A DNA stretch of 64,000 nt from Dioscorea cayenensis subsp. rotundata (Eukaryota; Streptophyta; Magnoliopsida; Dioscoreales; Dioscoreaceae), in the NCBI RefSeq assembly GCF_009730915.1, contig NC_052475.1:32673016-32737015 (forward strand). The letters run 5' to 3'. Of the stretch, positions 25,801-35,785 are shown one piece after another; positions within the stretch are counted from its first letter, which is position 1; each line of letters opens with the position of its first letter. Made by a program: the position numbers and the translations under genes. The notes below the pieces were generated by a model, which saw only the letters and a program-made list of their open reading frames with translations, did no database searches and was not told the DNA's origin.

Positions 25801-26146
25801 GTTAGATTGGGTGTATCCTGGGAAGACGGTCATGATAAATTCTAACCAAACATTAAAATTTAAATAAAAAAAACCACCAAAATCTCAATCAGATTGGAAG
25901 AAGAAAACCAATTAAAATCTAATATCTTCCCAAAACTCCATATCCGATCACCAAATCAAGGATTGATCAAGAAACAAAGAAGGAACCAATATCCATATCT
26001 AGAGATTCAAATTTAGTAACAAAACAGAGAAAACTCACCATCGGATGAATTTGTGGCAGCGGATGCGAAGTATATACACTGAGGACCGGAGAAGAAGAAG
26101 AGGAAGCAAAAGGGGCGATCAGAAGCATCCGATCGGCTGCCGCCAT
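19815..26146 (-). CDS. SRF: STRUBBELIG-receptor-family LRR receptor-like (pseudo)kinase
   Basis: Sixteen exons run from 26146 down to 19815: 26146-26039, 25572-25443, 25357-25286, 25163-25098, 24995-24924, 24836-24765, 24545-24474, 24384-24319, 24243-24178, 24063-23714, 22785-22529, 21705-21434, 21036-20895, 20762-20623, 20531-20375 and 19958-19815. Exons 3-9 are 66 or 72 nt, each one LRR unit. Order: signal peptide, LRR cap (WNNSDPCGENLWLGVAC), LRRs, Pro/Ser-rich linker, one membrane span (about 301-323), then the kinase fold. The kinase has AVKR lysine, but the catalytic loop reads HGSIKASN instead of HRD and the DFG reads DCG, as in the catalytically atypical SRF family. The exon sum is 2186 nt, one short of 729 codons: the start codon and signal peptide are in different frames, and one base seems missing at 26108-26115. 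A SINE sits in intron 11. Confidence 0.85.
21906..22106 (-). mobile_element. tRNA-derived SINE in SRF intron 11
   Basis: Read on the minus strand it starts near a box-A-like GGTCTATTGGCATTGG, has a box-B-like GGGTTTGAAC about 45 bases on, and ends in an A-rich tail. It is flanked by CCCATGCTC at 21897-21905 and 22107-22115. It shares its head with the SINEs at 50067-50300 and 59608-59804. Confidence 0.6.
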
Positions 26147-27207
26147 TAATACTAATTTGAGAAAAAAAGAGGGTTCGAGATCGAGTGAAAAACCTAATTT
26201 TGGGACGAAGATGAGATGCTAATCAAGGAAAAAGAAAATGAAGAAATTCGAGAAGAAAACCAACCTAAGAATCGTTCAAGAGATCAAGAGCGAGTGTGGG
26301 AAAAGCTTCAGGAATGGGGGGTTTTGAAAAGAGGAAAAAAGGCGGTAGCGCGGGAGAGACGTTAAAGGTTGGCACGTGTTAGCTGGATTGCTCGATGCTT
26401 CAGGGTGGACAGGTGGCATGATCTGACTGGTTACACGCTTGGGAATTGTGAGACTTTTTGCATAGCCTTCCTTGAAGGTTAGATAAATAAGAGGAGGTAT
26501 TCCATAGAATAATTTATTTTTTCCAATTTTCATTATGTTATTTTAGTTGCTAATTTTAAAATTATGTTAAATTTTGCTTTATATGAAATATTGATGAGAA
26601 AATATTATTATTATAAATCAAATGCTTATAAAATAATTTTGAGATGCTCTCGAAACTGAGGCTCTCCATCTCACGCTAAAATTCAGTGGGCTCTCATTCA
26701 TCTAAAAAAATTAAAAAATAAAAATAGTGTTTACAGTTTTGAAGAGTTTTTTTTAAAGAGTTTTGGAAGTTTTTTTTAAAACGTATTGTATAAAAAGATT
26801 TTATTTTTATTACACTTTAAGGCACTAAAGTAGACTGATTTTCTCTATTTCATATATTTATTTTAATATTTTATTTTTATCGAAATGAGAAAAGCAAAAT
26901 TTTATATAAACATACTGTCCTTCACCAAATCATTTCCTTTACTTTTGTTTTTTTTTTTTTAACATTTAATAAAATGAACACTAAAACCATTGAAAATAAT
27001 ATTAATTTTTAACCGTTTTGAGAAAGTTGAGTTTATAAATAGGACAATTTTTTTGAAATATATTTTTAAATTTTAGTATCTACAAAAATATGTTTTTATA
27101 TTTATTTATTTATTTATTTTGGAATATAGACATAAGTCTTTTTTTTTGTTAATTGGTCTATATAACTATATAAGTAATTTAAATTTGAAGGTAAATAATC
27201 AATTGGA
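26147..27207. other. SRF promoter region and AT-rich spacer
   Basis: The SRF 5' leader and promoter (minus strand) lie to the left, followed by AT-rich sequence with TTTA repeats (about 27101-27118). No coding sequence is recognised. Homology with copy A starts only at 27208. Confidence 0.45.
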
Positions 27208-27235
27208 TTGCAGCCCATGGATAGATTGATCTATT

Positions 27236-27607
27236 GGGTAATTTTTTTAGTAAGTCACTAAACTTTGGCTCATTTTCACTTTGATCACTAAACTTCAATT
27301 TGTATTAATTTGGTCACTCAATTTTAATTTGATTTCATTGGGTAGTAAATGAAAGAATTTCGGAACCCAAATGAATGATGTAACTCTTTTTTGATGACAT
27401 GTACGCCTCAAATAGACTTAATAATGTGCCATGGGAAGAATTGACTCGGATTTTTAGATAGTCATGTAATTAATTAAGAGTTGAAATCCTTGATTTATTA
27501 CCCACTGAAATCAAATTAAAATTAAATGACCAAATTGATACGAATTGAAGTTCAATGATCAAAGTGAAAATGAGCCAAAGTTTAGTGACATAGTAAAAAA
27601 CTTACCC
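27236..27607. mobile_element. Mutator-like MITE with long terminal inverted repeats
   Basis: A 372-bp insert begins GGGTAA and ends TTACCC. Its two arms are inverted repeats over roughly 115 bases (CACTAAACTTTGGCTCATTT... against its complement), with no coding capacity. It is flanked by TTGATCTATT (27226-27235) and TTGATCTATG (27608-27617), a 9-10 bp target duplication typical of Mutator-like elements. Copy A shows the single unoccupied target at 206-215, which proves insertion and sets exact borders. Confidence 0.9.
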
Positions 27608-27674
27608 TTGATCTATGAGAGCAACCCGACCCATTAAAAAAAAACCCAGGTCTGTGTTGGGTCTCTTTGGCAAT

Positions 27675-30600
27675 ATGACAACCCAAACGGGAAGCAAGCG
27701 AAGCAGAGCTTCAATGGCGGCAAGGGATGGAGAGGAAGAGGACTACATGGGCGACATCTCCGCCTTCCTCCCCGCCGATGATCCTCAGACCAAGAAGGTA
27801 ACCAAACGCTAACCATGATCTCTCCTTTTCCGGAGTCTCGCCTTTGAAAAGCTTGACAATTCATGATCTCAGATAGCCAGCTGCAAGAATCGTCAGCCGC
27901 CGCATCCGGAGAAGCCGAAGCTCCCGAAGAGTTTGCCGTGGAAGGAGCGGCGGCGGCTGGAGAAGGAGAGGAGGCAGCGAGAGGAGGACGAGAAGACGCG
28001 GGCGGCGCTGGAGGTAGCGATCCCGGAGACGAATGTTGGTTTCAAGATGCTGAGGAGAATGGGGTATAGGCCGGAAGAAGGACGGGCGGAGCCGGTCGGG
28101 ATTGAGATACGCCGGGCAAGGGAGGGGATCGGAGTGGGGGAGGAGAAGAAGAGGAAGGAAAGGGAGGTGGTGGAGAGGAAGAGGATAATAGAAGAGGAGA
28201 TGGAGTCGGATTTCGGGTGCAGGAGAAGGTTGGAATGGAGGAGTCGCAGGGTGGCTGGAGATTATCGAAAGGCAGAAGCTGCTTTGGCGCAGCTGGAGAA
28301 CAGGGAGGTTGAGCCAGTGAAGGAGGATGAGGGTGAGGATCAGGAGGAGGAGGAGGAGCAGCAGATCACTGAAGAGGTAATCTTTTTTTCCCCTGCTATG
28401 GTGTAGCTGGTGATACATCCAAATAGATATAACTTTGTCATCCTTTTATTTTTCTGGGCTCTCTTGTGTCATTCTTGTTGTTATTGCCTTTAGGTATGAT
28501 ATTTCAGAACTTGCTAGGATTAGATATTTTTGCAATTATCTTTTACTATGTCACGAAACAAATAATTTAATATGCTATATGTAGTTGATATGTTTGTAGG
28601 ATTCACCAATTTGTGGAGGTTTTTTATTAATTCCTGTTGAAATTCATTATTAATTTTTAGATTCCTGTATTGTAAAATAATGTGTTTCTGTGCACATGTT
28701 TTGATTGGTGATCAAATATGATGTTAGAACTAACTAGAAATTTGTTTAGATATGATCAACTTTTAATGTTTTTCAAAGAACTTTTGCTCGGCAATATGAT
28801 AACAAAAATCTTGGGAACCATGTTGGATTTGCAGGATTTAAGGGTTTGTGGATGTTTTGATTAATTTCTCTGCAAATTCATTCTTAAATTGGATTCATAG
28901 ATTGTAGGGTAATGAAATTTTGCAAATTCATACCTAAATTTGGATTTGTAGTTTGCGGTAAGCAGTCAGCACATGGTTTTTAGTGGCTCTGAATTCTTCT
29001 AGTATTTTCTTTCAAATCTCTTTGCTTTGACTGAAGATGTGATATTTTCAGTTTGGTTATTTATCCTCCTAGCTGTTGTTTAATTGAACTTAGTTCTCCA
29101 AGTGATAAGACAGAATGGTTTTAAATTTTGTTTTTGTGGGGGGTAATGTGTATGCATATTCTTTATTAGAAAGGGAAACCTCCAACTGCACAAATGGATG
29201 TTGAAATGGTTGCTTAATTTACGACCATATAATGCCAATAGTGATGAGTGGTTGAAGAATACCTTCTTGAATGGTTAGGTGTGGGCATTTAAGTTATGTA
29301 ATTTCACCATGTTAGTGGCAGAATATTACCATCTTGTTTTAGTTTCGAATGTAGATATCTAAATACTTGTATTTTGCTTCTTTTCTTCATGTTGTCGCCA
29401 TGGTCTTTGGTCTGTTACCAACCCTTATTGCCGCTATGGTTTTGTGAATTATCCTTTCTGACTTGAATATCCTTACATACCTTTTGAAATATGATTTATG
29501 TGCTGATAAACTGCCTCCTTGAAATTACTTTTTGGTATATTACGATCTCATAACCTGTTTTTCTCGTATGCCTACTTCTAGCACTTGTGTCCAAATTTTA
29601 TTCTATGGAAGAAAGATCATGGCTTAATAGCAATTACAGATATTTATATTTTTCATGACCTGCTTGGACTGGCTTGGTTTAAGCTTGATTCCTTTCTTAT
29701 CATCTTATAGTTACATAGCCATAGAACAGCTGGGGTGAATTTATTCAAGCTCGGCTGGATTAAAGTTTGTTTTATATATGTTCTTATGGGTTATGTACAT
29801 GATTTTATGCATTTTAACTATATCTAAATTATGTCACTGTGCGAAGAATATGATTTGAATGACTTTATTGATTTCTAATCTGATTTTCCTTCTTGTTTGT
29901 TCTTTTTTAGTTTTAACAATGACTTGGTATGATTTGGGGCTGTTTGGATTGGCTTTTGGGAAGCCTAGAGGCCTTTTGTTTCTGTAAGTTTAGGGCTTTC
30001 ATAGGTTTTTTTTATTTGTTTACATTGCCTTATTTGATAAAGGAGAAGATGTTAGAAAAGGAGGAAAATGGCTTATTGGTTTATTTGTTTAGATCTTAGG
30101 ATCTGGAATTATTAACTTCTGGAAGAAGACCTTTTGCAGAAGTTATTTTTATCCAAACATAAAGAATCTGAAGCCCTTTCTCAAGAAAGCTGTTATAAAA
30201 AATTTCCTCAAAAACTTTTTTCACAAGCCAATTTAGACCAGCTTTTGATTGATGTATGGCTCTTTTTTTAAAATTGAAATTACCATGTTTTGGAGCATGT
30301 GTTGCATGACAAACCTGATATTAATTTTGAACTGAACTAGAACCATAAGTGGCATGGGGAAACTATTTGTTGTATTTGTTTGTTTCCCCATTTTCACCTT
30401 ACCATAGTTCAAAGCTTGAGGATGAGACTGAGGAAGATAAATCTTACATTACTAGTTTTAAGTACTTTGTAATCAGTATGAACTAGAATACACTACTAAG
30501 CTGATACAGATTAAGATAGCTTGTTTTGATATCTTAGTCGTATAGGCTTCTTCATTCCATACATAAATTAAAAAGGAGGTTGATCATTTTAGTGGTTTCC

Positions 30601-30958
30601 TTTATACTGAAATTACTTCTATGTTGGAGATTTTCTTGTTTTGACTTTTTTTTTTTATGGGGGAAAAAGAAAAGGCATGATACATTTTTTGGGTTTGTTT
30701 TCAGGACTTGCATGGCCTATTGTTGAAGTTGAGGGATGAGTATCTCTACTGCCTTTATTGCGGATGCAAGGTGAGTAGTCCACGTTTGCATTTTGTCAAG
30801 TATGCTAATGTGATTTGCTCCTACTTTCAAATAAAATGGGACATCTGCTAATAGCTAGCTGCAACTAAGACGCCTTCTGTTTGTTCTGGCTGTTTCAGTA
30901 TGAATCAATGGAGACAATGTTAAATGATTGTCCTGGACCCCATGAAGAGGACCACTAA
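27675..30958 (+). CDS. GPATCH11: G-patch domain-containing protein 11 homologue, copy B
   Basis: Exons 27675-27797, 27873-28376, 30705-30770 and 30899-30958 join in frame to 250 aa. The domain order is the same as copy A: acidic start, basic coiled coil, G-patch, Glu-rich stretch and Cys-containing DUF4187-type C-terminus ending CPGPHEEDH. Relative to copy A it has Y39T, Q52H, Q65K, A78E, one Arg-to-Ile change in the charged helix and one Glu codon fewer. I count only one synonymous change. The MITE lies about 70 bp upstream of the start codon, so it may sit in the promoter or leader. The function is inferred from the family, as RNA processing in the nucleus. Confidence 0.9.
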
Positions 30959-31501
30959 AACCCTAATTTCTCCGGGGCTCGGTTGTTGTGTTCGATACAA
31001 TTAGCGGATTTGTTGGATCTGATTTTTAAGCATGTCTGCAGGCATTAGATACGTGAAAAGCCTTGTCAGTTGTCGCTTGTCAGACATCAAGCACGTTACT
31101 GTTGAGAAGTAAATGCCATACATGCTTATCAATCTCCTCACACTGTTGGTTGCCTCTGAGAAAAAGTCACATACTGCATTTGGAAAACAGAAAATGAAGC
31201 ATTCTGGTAGGAATTTTTGAGTTAATAAGACACTGAATCTCCTGACCACTCACTTAGAGGAGAGATGATTGGGCATTGTATCTCGAAATTAAGTTTAGTG
31301 TAAGTGTATAAAATCTCAATTGACTTTTAATTCTTCTTTGAAATTATTATTAGCATCAGTTTTTGGAATAATAATGGATAAACCATTCATGCATTATTAT
31401 TATTAGCAGGATGTTTATTCAGTCTGCAGCAGTACATGGCAACATGTTTATTAAGCATACAATAATAAAAACAACAGCCAAGATGATCCAAAGAATGAGA
31501 T
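30959..31501. other. Shared 3' spacer between convergent GPATCH11 and SPL (copy B)
   Basis: This contains the 3' UTRs of both genes and matches 3556-4097 closely. No additional gene is seen. Confidence 0.6.
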
Positions 31502-32935
31502 CTAAAGGTGACGGTCATGGTTCGCACCATTTGAATGACCAAAAGCAGCACCATTGCCCTGCAAGGCAAGCTCGAGCTCGCCGGAGAACCGATGGCTGCT
31601 AACCATTTCCATGGACCGTCCTTCTAAGCTTGCATAGGTTCCATGGTCTTTGAAGTCCCATGAACTGGATGATACAAAGCAACTAGTAGCCATGACTGGC
31701 TCTTGTTGAACCATTGGAGGAGGCATCATGATCAGAGGCCGGTTTCTTGCAGTAATGTTGCTGCTCCATTGTTGAGTGTTTGACAGAAGAGAGAGAGCAC
31801 AGCTCGAGTCCGAAACTCCCGGAGAGGATATTCCTAGGCCGGAGAATAAGGTTTCCCCAGTTGAACTTTGCATATATGGATGGAATTGGAAACTATGAGG
31901 CGCAATGCCACAGGCTAGAGTATTTAACTCCCCTTGCCTCAACAAAGGCATTGCATTTCTGCTGCCACCGCCACCGCCACCGCTACCGCCACCGCTTCTG
32001 CCTGTCTGTCTAGCATAACTGAAATCCATCATAGATCCTCTGTATCTATTGTTATCTTCTGTCAAACAATGGTAAAACTTTCAAAGTATATAAAAGCTTG
32101 AGATGATGTTGCGGAGGAAATAGATTGCGAGTTTTAACTGCAAACCTGAGAATGAGGAAGAAAATCGTCCCATGCGAGGTGATAAGGATGTAAGAGGTGG
32201 CTTCCTCCGGCGCTCGTTGTGGCCTGCTAAGCGTCTGCGGCAGCTTCGTTTTACTTGATCGAATTCAGTTAATTGGTGGAACCTATTCAGCAACAAATAC
32301 TAATGTGCATCAATCCATTCAACATTTACATACAACCATAATTGTTTTTTTTCTTTTTTTCGTTGTGTGGTGTGTTTTAGACTAATAGTATCACTACCAC
32401 ATTGGACTCTGTTTTCCCACAGTGAAAATATTACAGAGATAAACTAACTTCAAGCAGTGTGCAGTGTTGCAAATCTTATAGAATTCAAATGGTTCATTTG
32501 TGACAAAGAAATACACTCCAAATTAAGCAGTAAAGTTTTCAAAAGATAAATAAATAAATAAAAGAAGAGAGAAAAAAAAACTAACCTACTGCATTGTTGG
32601 CAAAACCTCTGCTCCAAACCAGCAACAATGACTTTGGGGGACTTAGAATGAATGGCACAAACCTTATGCCTGGAATAGTATGCCTTGACATCACTAAGAT
32701 CCACATTGCACCCTTCCACTTGACACCTCGGTGCCTGCTGCACTCCTTGCACCACTCCCTTCCCCTTCTTCGCCGTCACCGAGCTTGATCCCTTTGAAGA
32801 GCTCCCACCAACACCACCACCAGCAGCAGTAGTCACATCCTCAAAGTATATTTTCATACCAAACTTGAGTCCATTCACTGAGTCATTTGAGCCGCAGGTG
32901 AGAGAGGCTGCCATAGCGCTTGAACTCACATCCAT
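31502..32935 (-). CDS. SPL: SBP-box transcription factor (SPL13-like), copy B, intact
   Basis: Three exons, 32935-32586, 32282-32146 and 32058-31502, join to 347 aa. The N-terminal [15 protein letters not shown] motif resembles rice SPL13-type proteins. The SBP domain spans about residues 71-146: first zinc site C71/C76/C93/H96, second site with CQQC and H119, and the bipartite nuclear signal [17 protein letters not shown]. Exon 2 starts inside the domain at the conserved Arg/Phe, the usual SPL intron position. The C-terminal exon has a Gly-rich run, the ALSLLS peptide encoded by the miR156 site and a Ser-rich tail. SPL proteins bind GTAC-core promoters and control phase change, panicle or shoot form and organ size. 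Expression should be limited by miR156. Confidence 0.93.
31781..31800 (-). promoter_or_regulatory. miR156 target site in SPL copy B
   Basis: The sense strand carries the standard 20-nt site (GTGCTCTCTCTCTTCTGTCA), encoding ALSLLS in the last exon. It matches known SPL targets exactly, and pairing to miR156 has the usual single mismatch. Confidence 0.93.
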
Positions 32936-33096
32936 TCTCTGAGCATGTGTGTGTGTGTGTGTGTAGATGTTATTTAAGAAAGAAAGAAATGGTGTTTTTA
33001 TTTTTTAATACAGGAAATAAGTGGAAGAGAAGTTGAACTGATGTTTATCCATCTCTTTCTCTGTTACTACTGTTCTTCCAAAGTAGTGGACAAAGA

Positions 33097-33133
<37 letters not shown>

Positions 33134-33352
33134 GCTGGTTGCAAGGAAACAAGTGGGACTCACTTGTCTAAAGTTAACATTGAACTGAGAAATATTAACT
33201 CTTTCATGTATGATGTATCCCTTACCTGCCATTTGGCCAATGCCAGCTTTGCTATCACTGTTCTCTTTTTCTGGTGCTTCATCATCATTACCATCAGCAT
33301 GCAAAACTACAAGCATTGATATAATTGAGATGCACATAGTGTGAGAGATTTC
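32936..33352 (-). promoter_or_regulatory. SPL copy B 5' leader and proximal promoter
   Basis: This has a GT microsatellite (about 32946-32964) and a GA repeat (about 33098-33129) upstream of the start codon. GA repeats are common in plant leaders. No TATA box can be assigned before the gap begins at 33353. Confidence 0.4.
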
Positions 33353-34352
33353 NNNNNNNNNNNNNNNNNNNNNNNNNNNNNNNNNNNNNNNNNNNNNNNN
33401 NNNNNNNNNNNNNNNNNNNNNNNNNNNNNNNNNNNNNNNNNNNNNNNNNNNNNNNNNNNNNNNNNNNNNNNNNNNNNNNNNNNNNNNNNNNNNNNNNNNN
33501 NNNNNNNNNNNNNNNNNNNNNNNNNNNNNNNNNNNNNNNNNNNNNNNNNNNNNNNNNNNNNNNNNNNNNNNNNNNNNNNNNNNNNNNNNNNNNNNNNNNN
33601 NNNNNNNNNNNNNNNNNNNNNNNNNNNNNNNNNNNNNNNNNNNNNNNNNNNNNNNNNNNNNNNNNNNNNNNNNNNNNNNNNNNNNNNNNNNNNNNNNNNN
33701 NNNNNNNNNNNNNNNNNNNNNNNNNNNNNNNNNNNNNNNNNNNNNNNNNNNNNNNNNNNNNNNNNNNNNNNNNNNNNNNNNNNNNNNNNNNNNNNNNNNN
33801 NNNNNNNNNNNNNNNNNNNNNNNNNNNNNNNNNNNNNNNNNNNNNNNNNNNNNNNNNNNNNNNNNNNNNNNNNNNNNNNNNNNNNNNNNNNNNNNNNNNN
33901 NNNNNNNNNNNNNNNNNNNNNNNNNNNNNNNNNNNNNNNNNNNNNNNNNNNNNNNNNNNNNNNNNNNNNNNNNNNNNNNNNNNNNNNNNNNNNNNNNNNN
34001 NNNNNNNNNNNNNNNNNNNNNNNNNNNNNNNNNNNNNNNNNNNNNNNNNNNNNNNNNNNNNNNNNNNNNNNNNNNNNNNNNNNNNNNNNNNNNNNNNNNN
34101 NNNNNNNNNNNNNNNNNNNNNNNNNNNNNNNNNNNNNNNNNNNNNNNNNNNNNNNNNNNNNNNNNNNNNNNNNNNNNNNNNNNNNNNNNNNNNNNNNNNN
34201 NNNNNNNNNNNNNNNNNNNNNNNNNNNNNNNNNNNNNNNNNNNNNNNNNNNNNNNNNNNNNNNNNNNNNNNNNNNNNNNNNNNNNNNNNNNNNNNNNNNN
34301 NNNNNNNNNNNNNNNNNNNNNNNNNNNNNNNNNNNNNNNNNNNNNNNNNNNN
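33353..34352. other. Assembly gap, exactly 1000 N
   Basis: This is a placeholder gap of the same arbitrary length as the first one. Copy B ends at 33352, about 20 bases beyond the position where copy A ends. Confidence 0.98.
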
Positions 34353-35077
34353 TATAAATAGTTGATATTGAAAACGATGATCATGAATTTTTTTAATAAA
34401 AATACATAATATTAAAAGTCGGATATTAAAGCGAAAATACGTAATATTAAATTGAAAAAAAGCATATTAAATAAAAAAACTTAATATGTTACATTGAAAC
34501 ACAAAATATTAAATAAAAATTTATAATTATTATACATGTTTTAAAAATAAAATAAATTAATGAAATGAGTTGAAGTGAAGGAAATGAAAATGTACTTGGA
34601 AAAAAACAATCAGACATAGTTTGAAACTTTCAGTTACATATAATTTATTTTCTCTTTTTCTTTTGGTTTTTATAAATTTTTAGATATTTTAGACTGTGTT
34701 GACCTGAGTAAGTGACTAGACTCTTGTTGGGCCAAAAACCTAGAGTAGGTGGGCTGTGTATATATACATATCTGTGTGTGTGTGTGTAAAATTGCTTATT
34801 AAAAAAATAAAAGAAATTTAGATGAAACTCACACCTTGACACCAATAATATAAAGTAATGGGAAAGCATCCCATTCTTTACCTCAAAAAAAAAAAAAAGA
34901 AAAAAGAAAAAAGCATCCCATTCTTCAGTCATTCATTGCTGTTGACCGGTCCTAAAGATACCTATTGAAGCTTGACCTGAAGACTCAAAAACACTCATCA
35001 ACTTTTAAAAACCATTTCCTTTCTTCAATCCACGGCCCATCATCCACTCGTCTATCTCCAATTCCAAGAAAGAAAAC
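34353..35077. other. AT-rich upstream flank of lectin kinase copy 1
   Basis: About 34810-35077 matches 46990-47210, upstream of the intact lectin kinase (shared GATGAAACTCACACC-type and GCTTGACCTGAAGACTCA words). A 46-bp segment at 34714-34759 also recurs at 43171-43215. This is therefore part of the duplicated lectin kinase unit. Confidence 0.55.
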
Positions 35078-35785
35078 ATGAAAACAATACCACCTGCATC
35101 TCTCCTCAATGTCCTCATAATAGTACTGCAACTGCTACTCCTAATCATGAGTTTATCAAAACAAACAAGAGCTCAGAACATAAGCTCGGACACCACCCTC
35201 ACCACTTCCGGCACCACCACCAGCGTCATCTCCCCCTCCGGTGACTTCTCTTTTGGCTTCACTCCCCTACCATCCAACGATAACACCACCACAAATCTCT
35301 TCCTCTTGGCCATTTGGTTCGCCAAGACTGTAGACAAAACCATAGTCTGGACAGCCAATGGCAACAGTCCGGCACCAGCAGGCTCGGAGCTCAACCTCAC
35401 CCCCAATGGCACACTCTTATTGACAAGTCCCAGCGGAACCACCATCTTCTCCTTAGTCTCAGGCCCTGGCTCTCACGCCGCCATACTCGACACCGGCAAC
35501 TTAATCCTAGTCGATGCAAACTCCGGCGACCCCCGGCTAGCGAGCTTTGACCGCCCCCATCGACACCATACTCCCAACTCAAGCAAGAACAAGAGCTCTC
35601 CTCTACACCACTCTTTTCACTCTCCAAATACAAGAGAACTCACCCTCTCTATTTTTCTCTCTTTTCTCTCGTTACTACAACACCCAACGAAACATAACCC
35701 TATATAAACGATAGACAGATCACAGGCTGGATTGGATTAAAAGAGATCGAGATTTTTGGCCATCGCTGAGGATATCAGCTGAATC

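Larger units (their letters stand above)
27208..33352 (+). repeat. Direct block duplication, copy B (GPATCH11 + SPL)
   Basis: This is the same gene pair, order and orientation as 188-5887. It includes a 372-bp MITE near its left edge that copy A lacks. Copy B extends about 20 bases further than copy A before entering its own 1000-N gap. Intron sequence differs by roughly one to two per hundred bases by eye. Confidence 0.95.

Noticed and set aside
33098-33129. GA repeat in the SPL leader as a specific regulatory element
   Set aside because: Length varies between the two copies as any microsatellite would, and nothing else supports a defined binding site.
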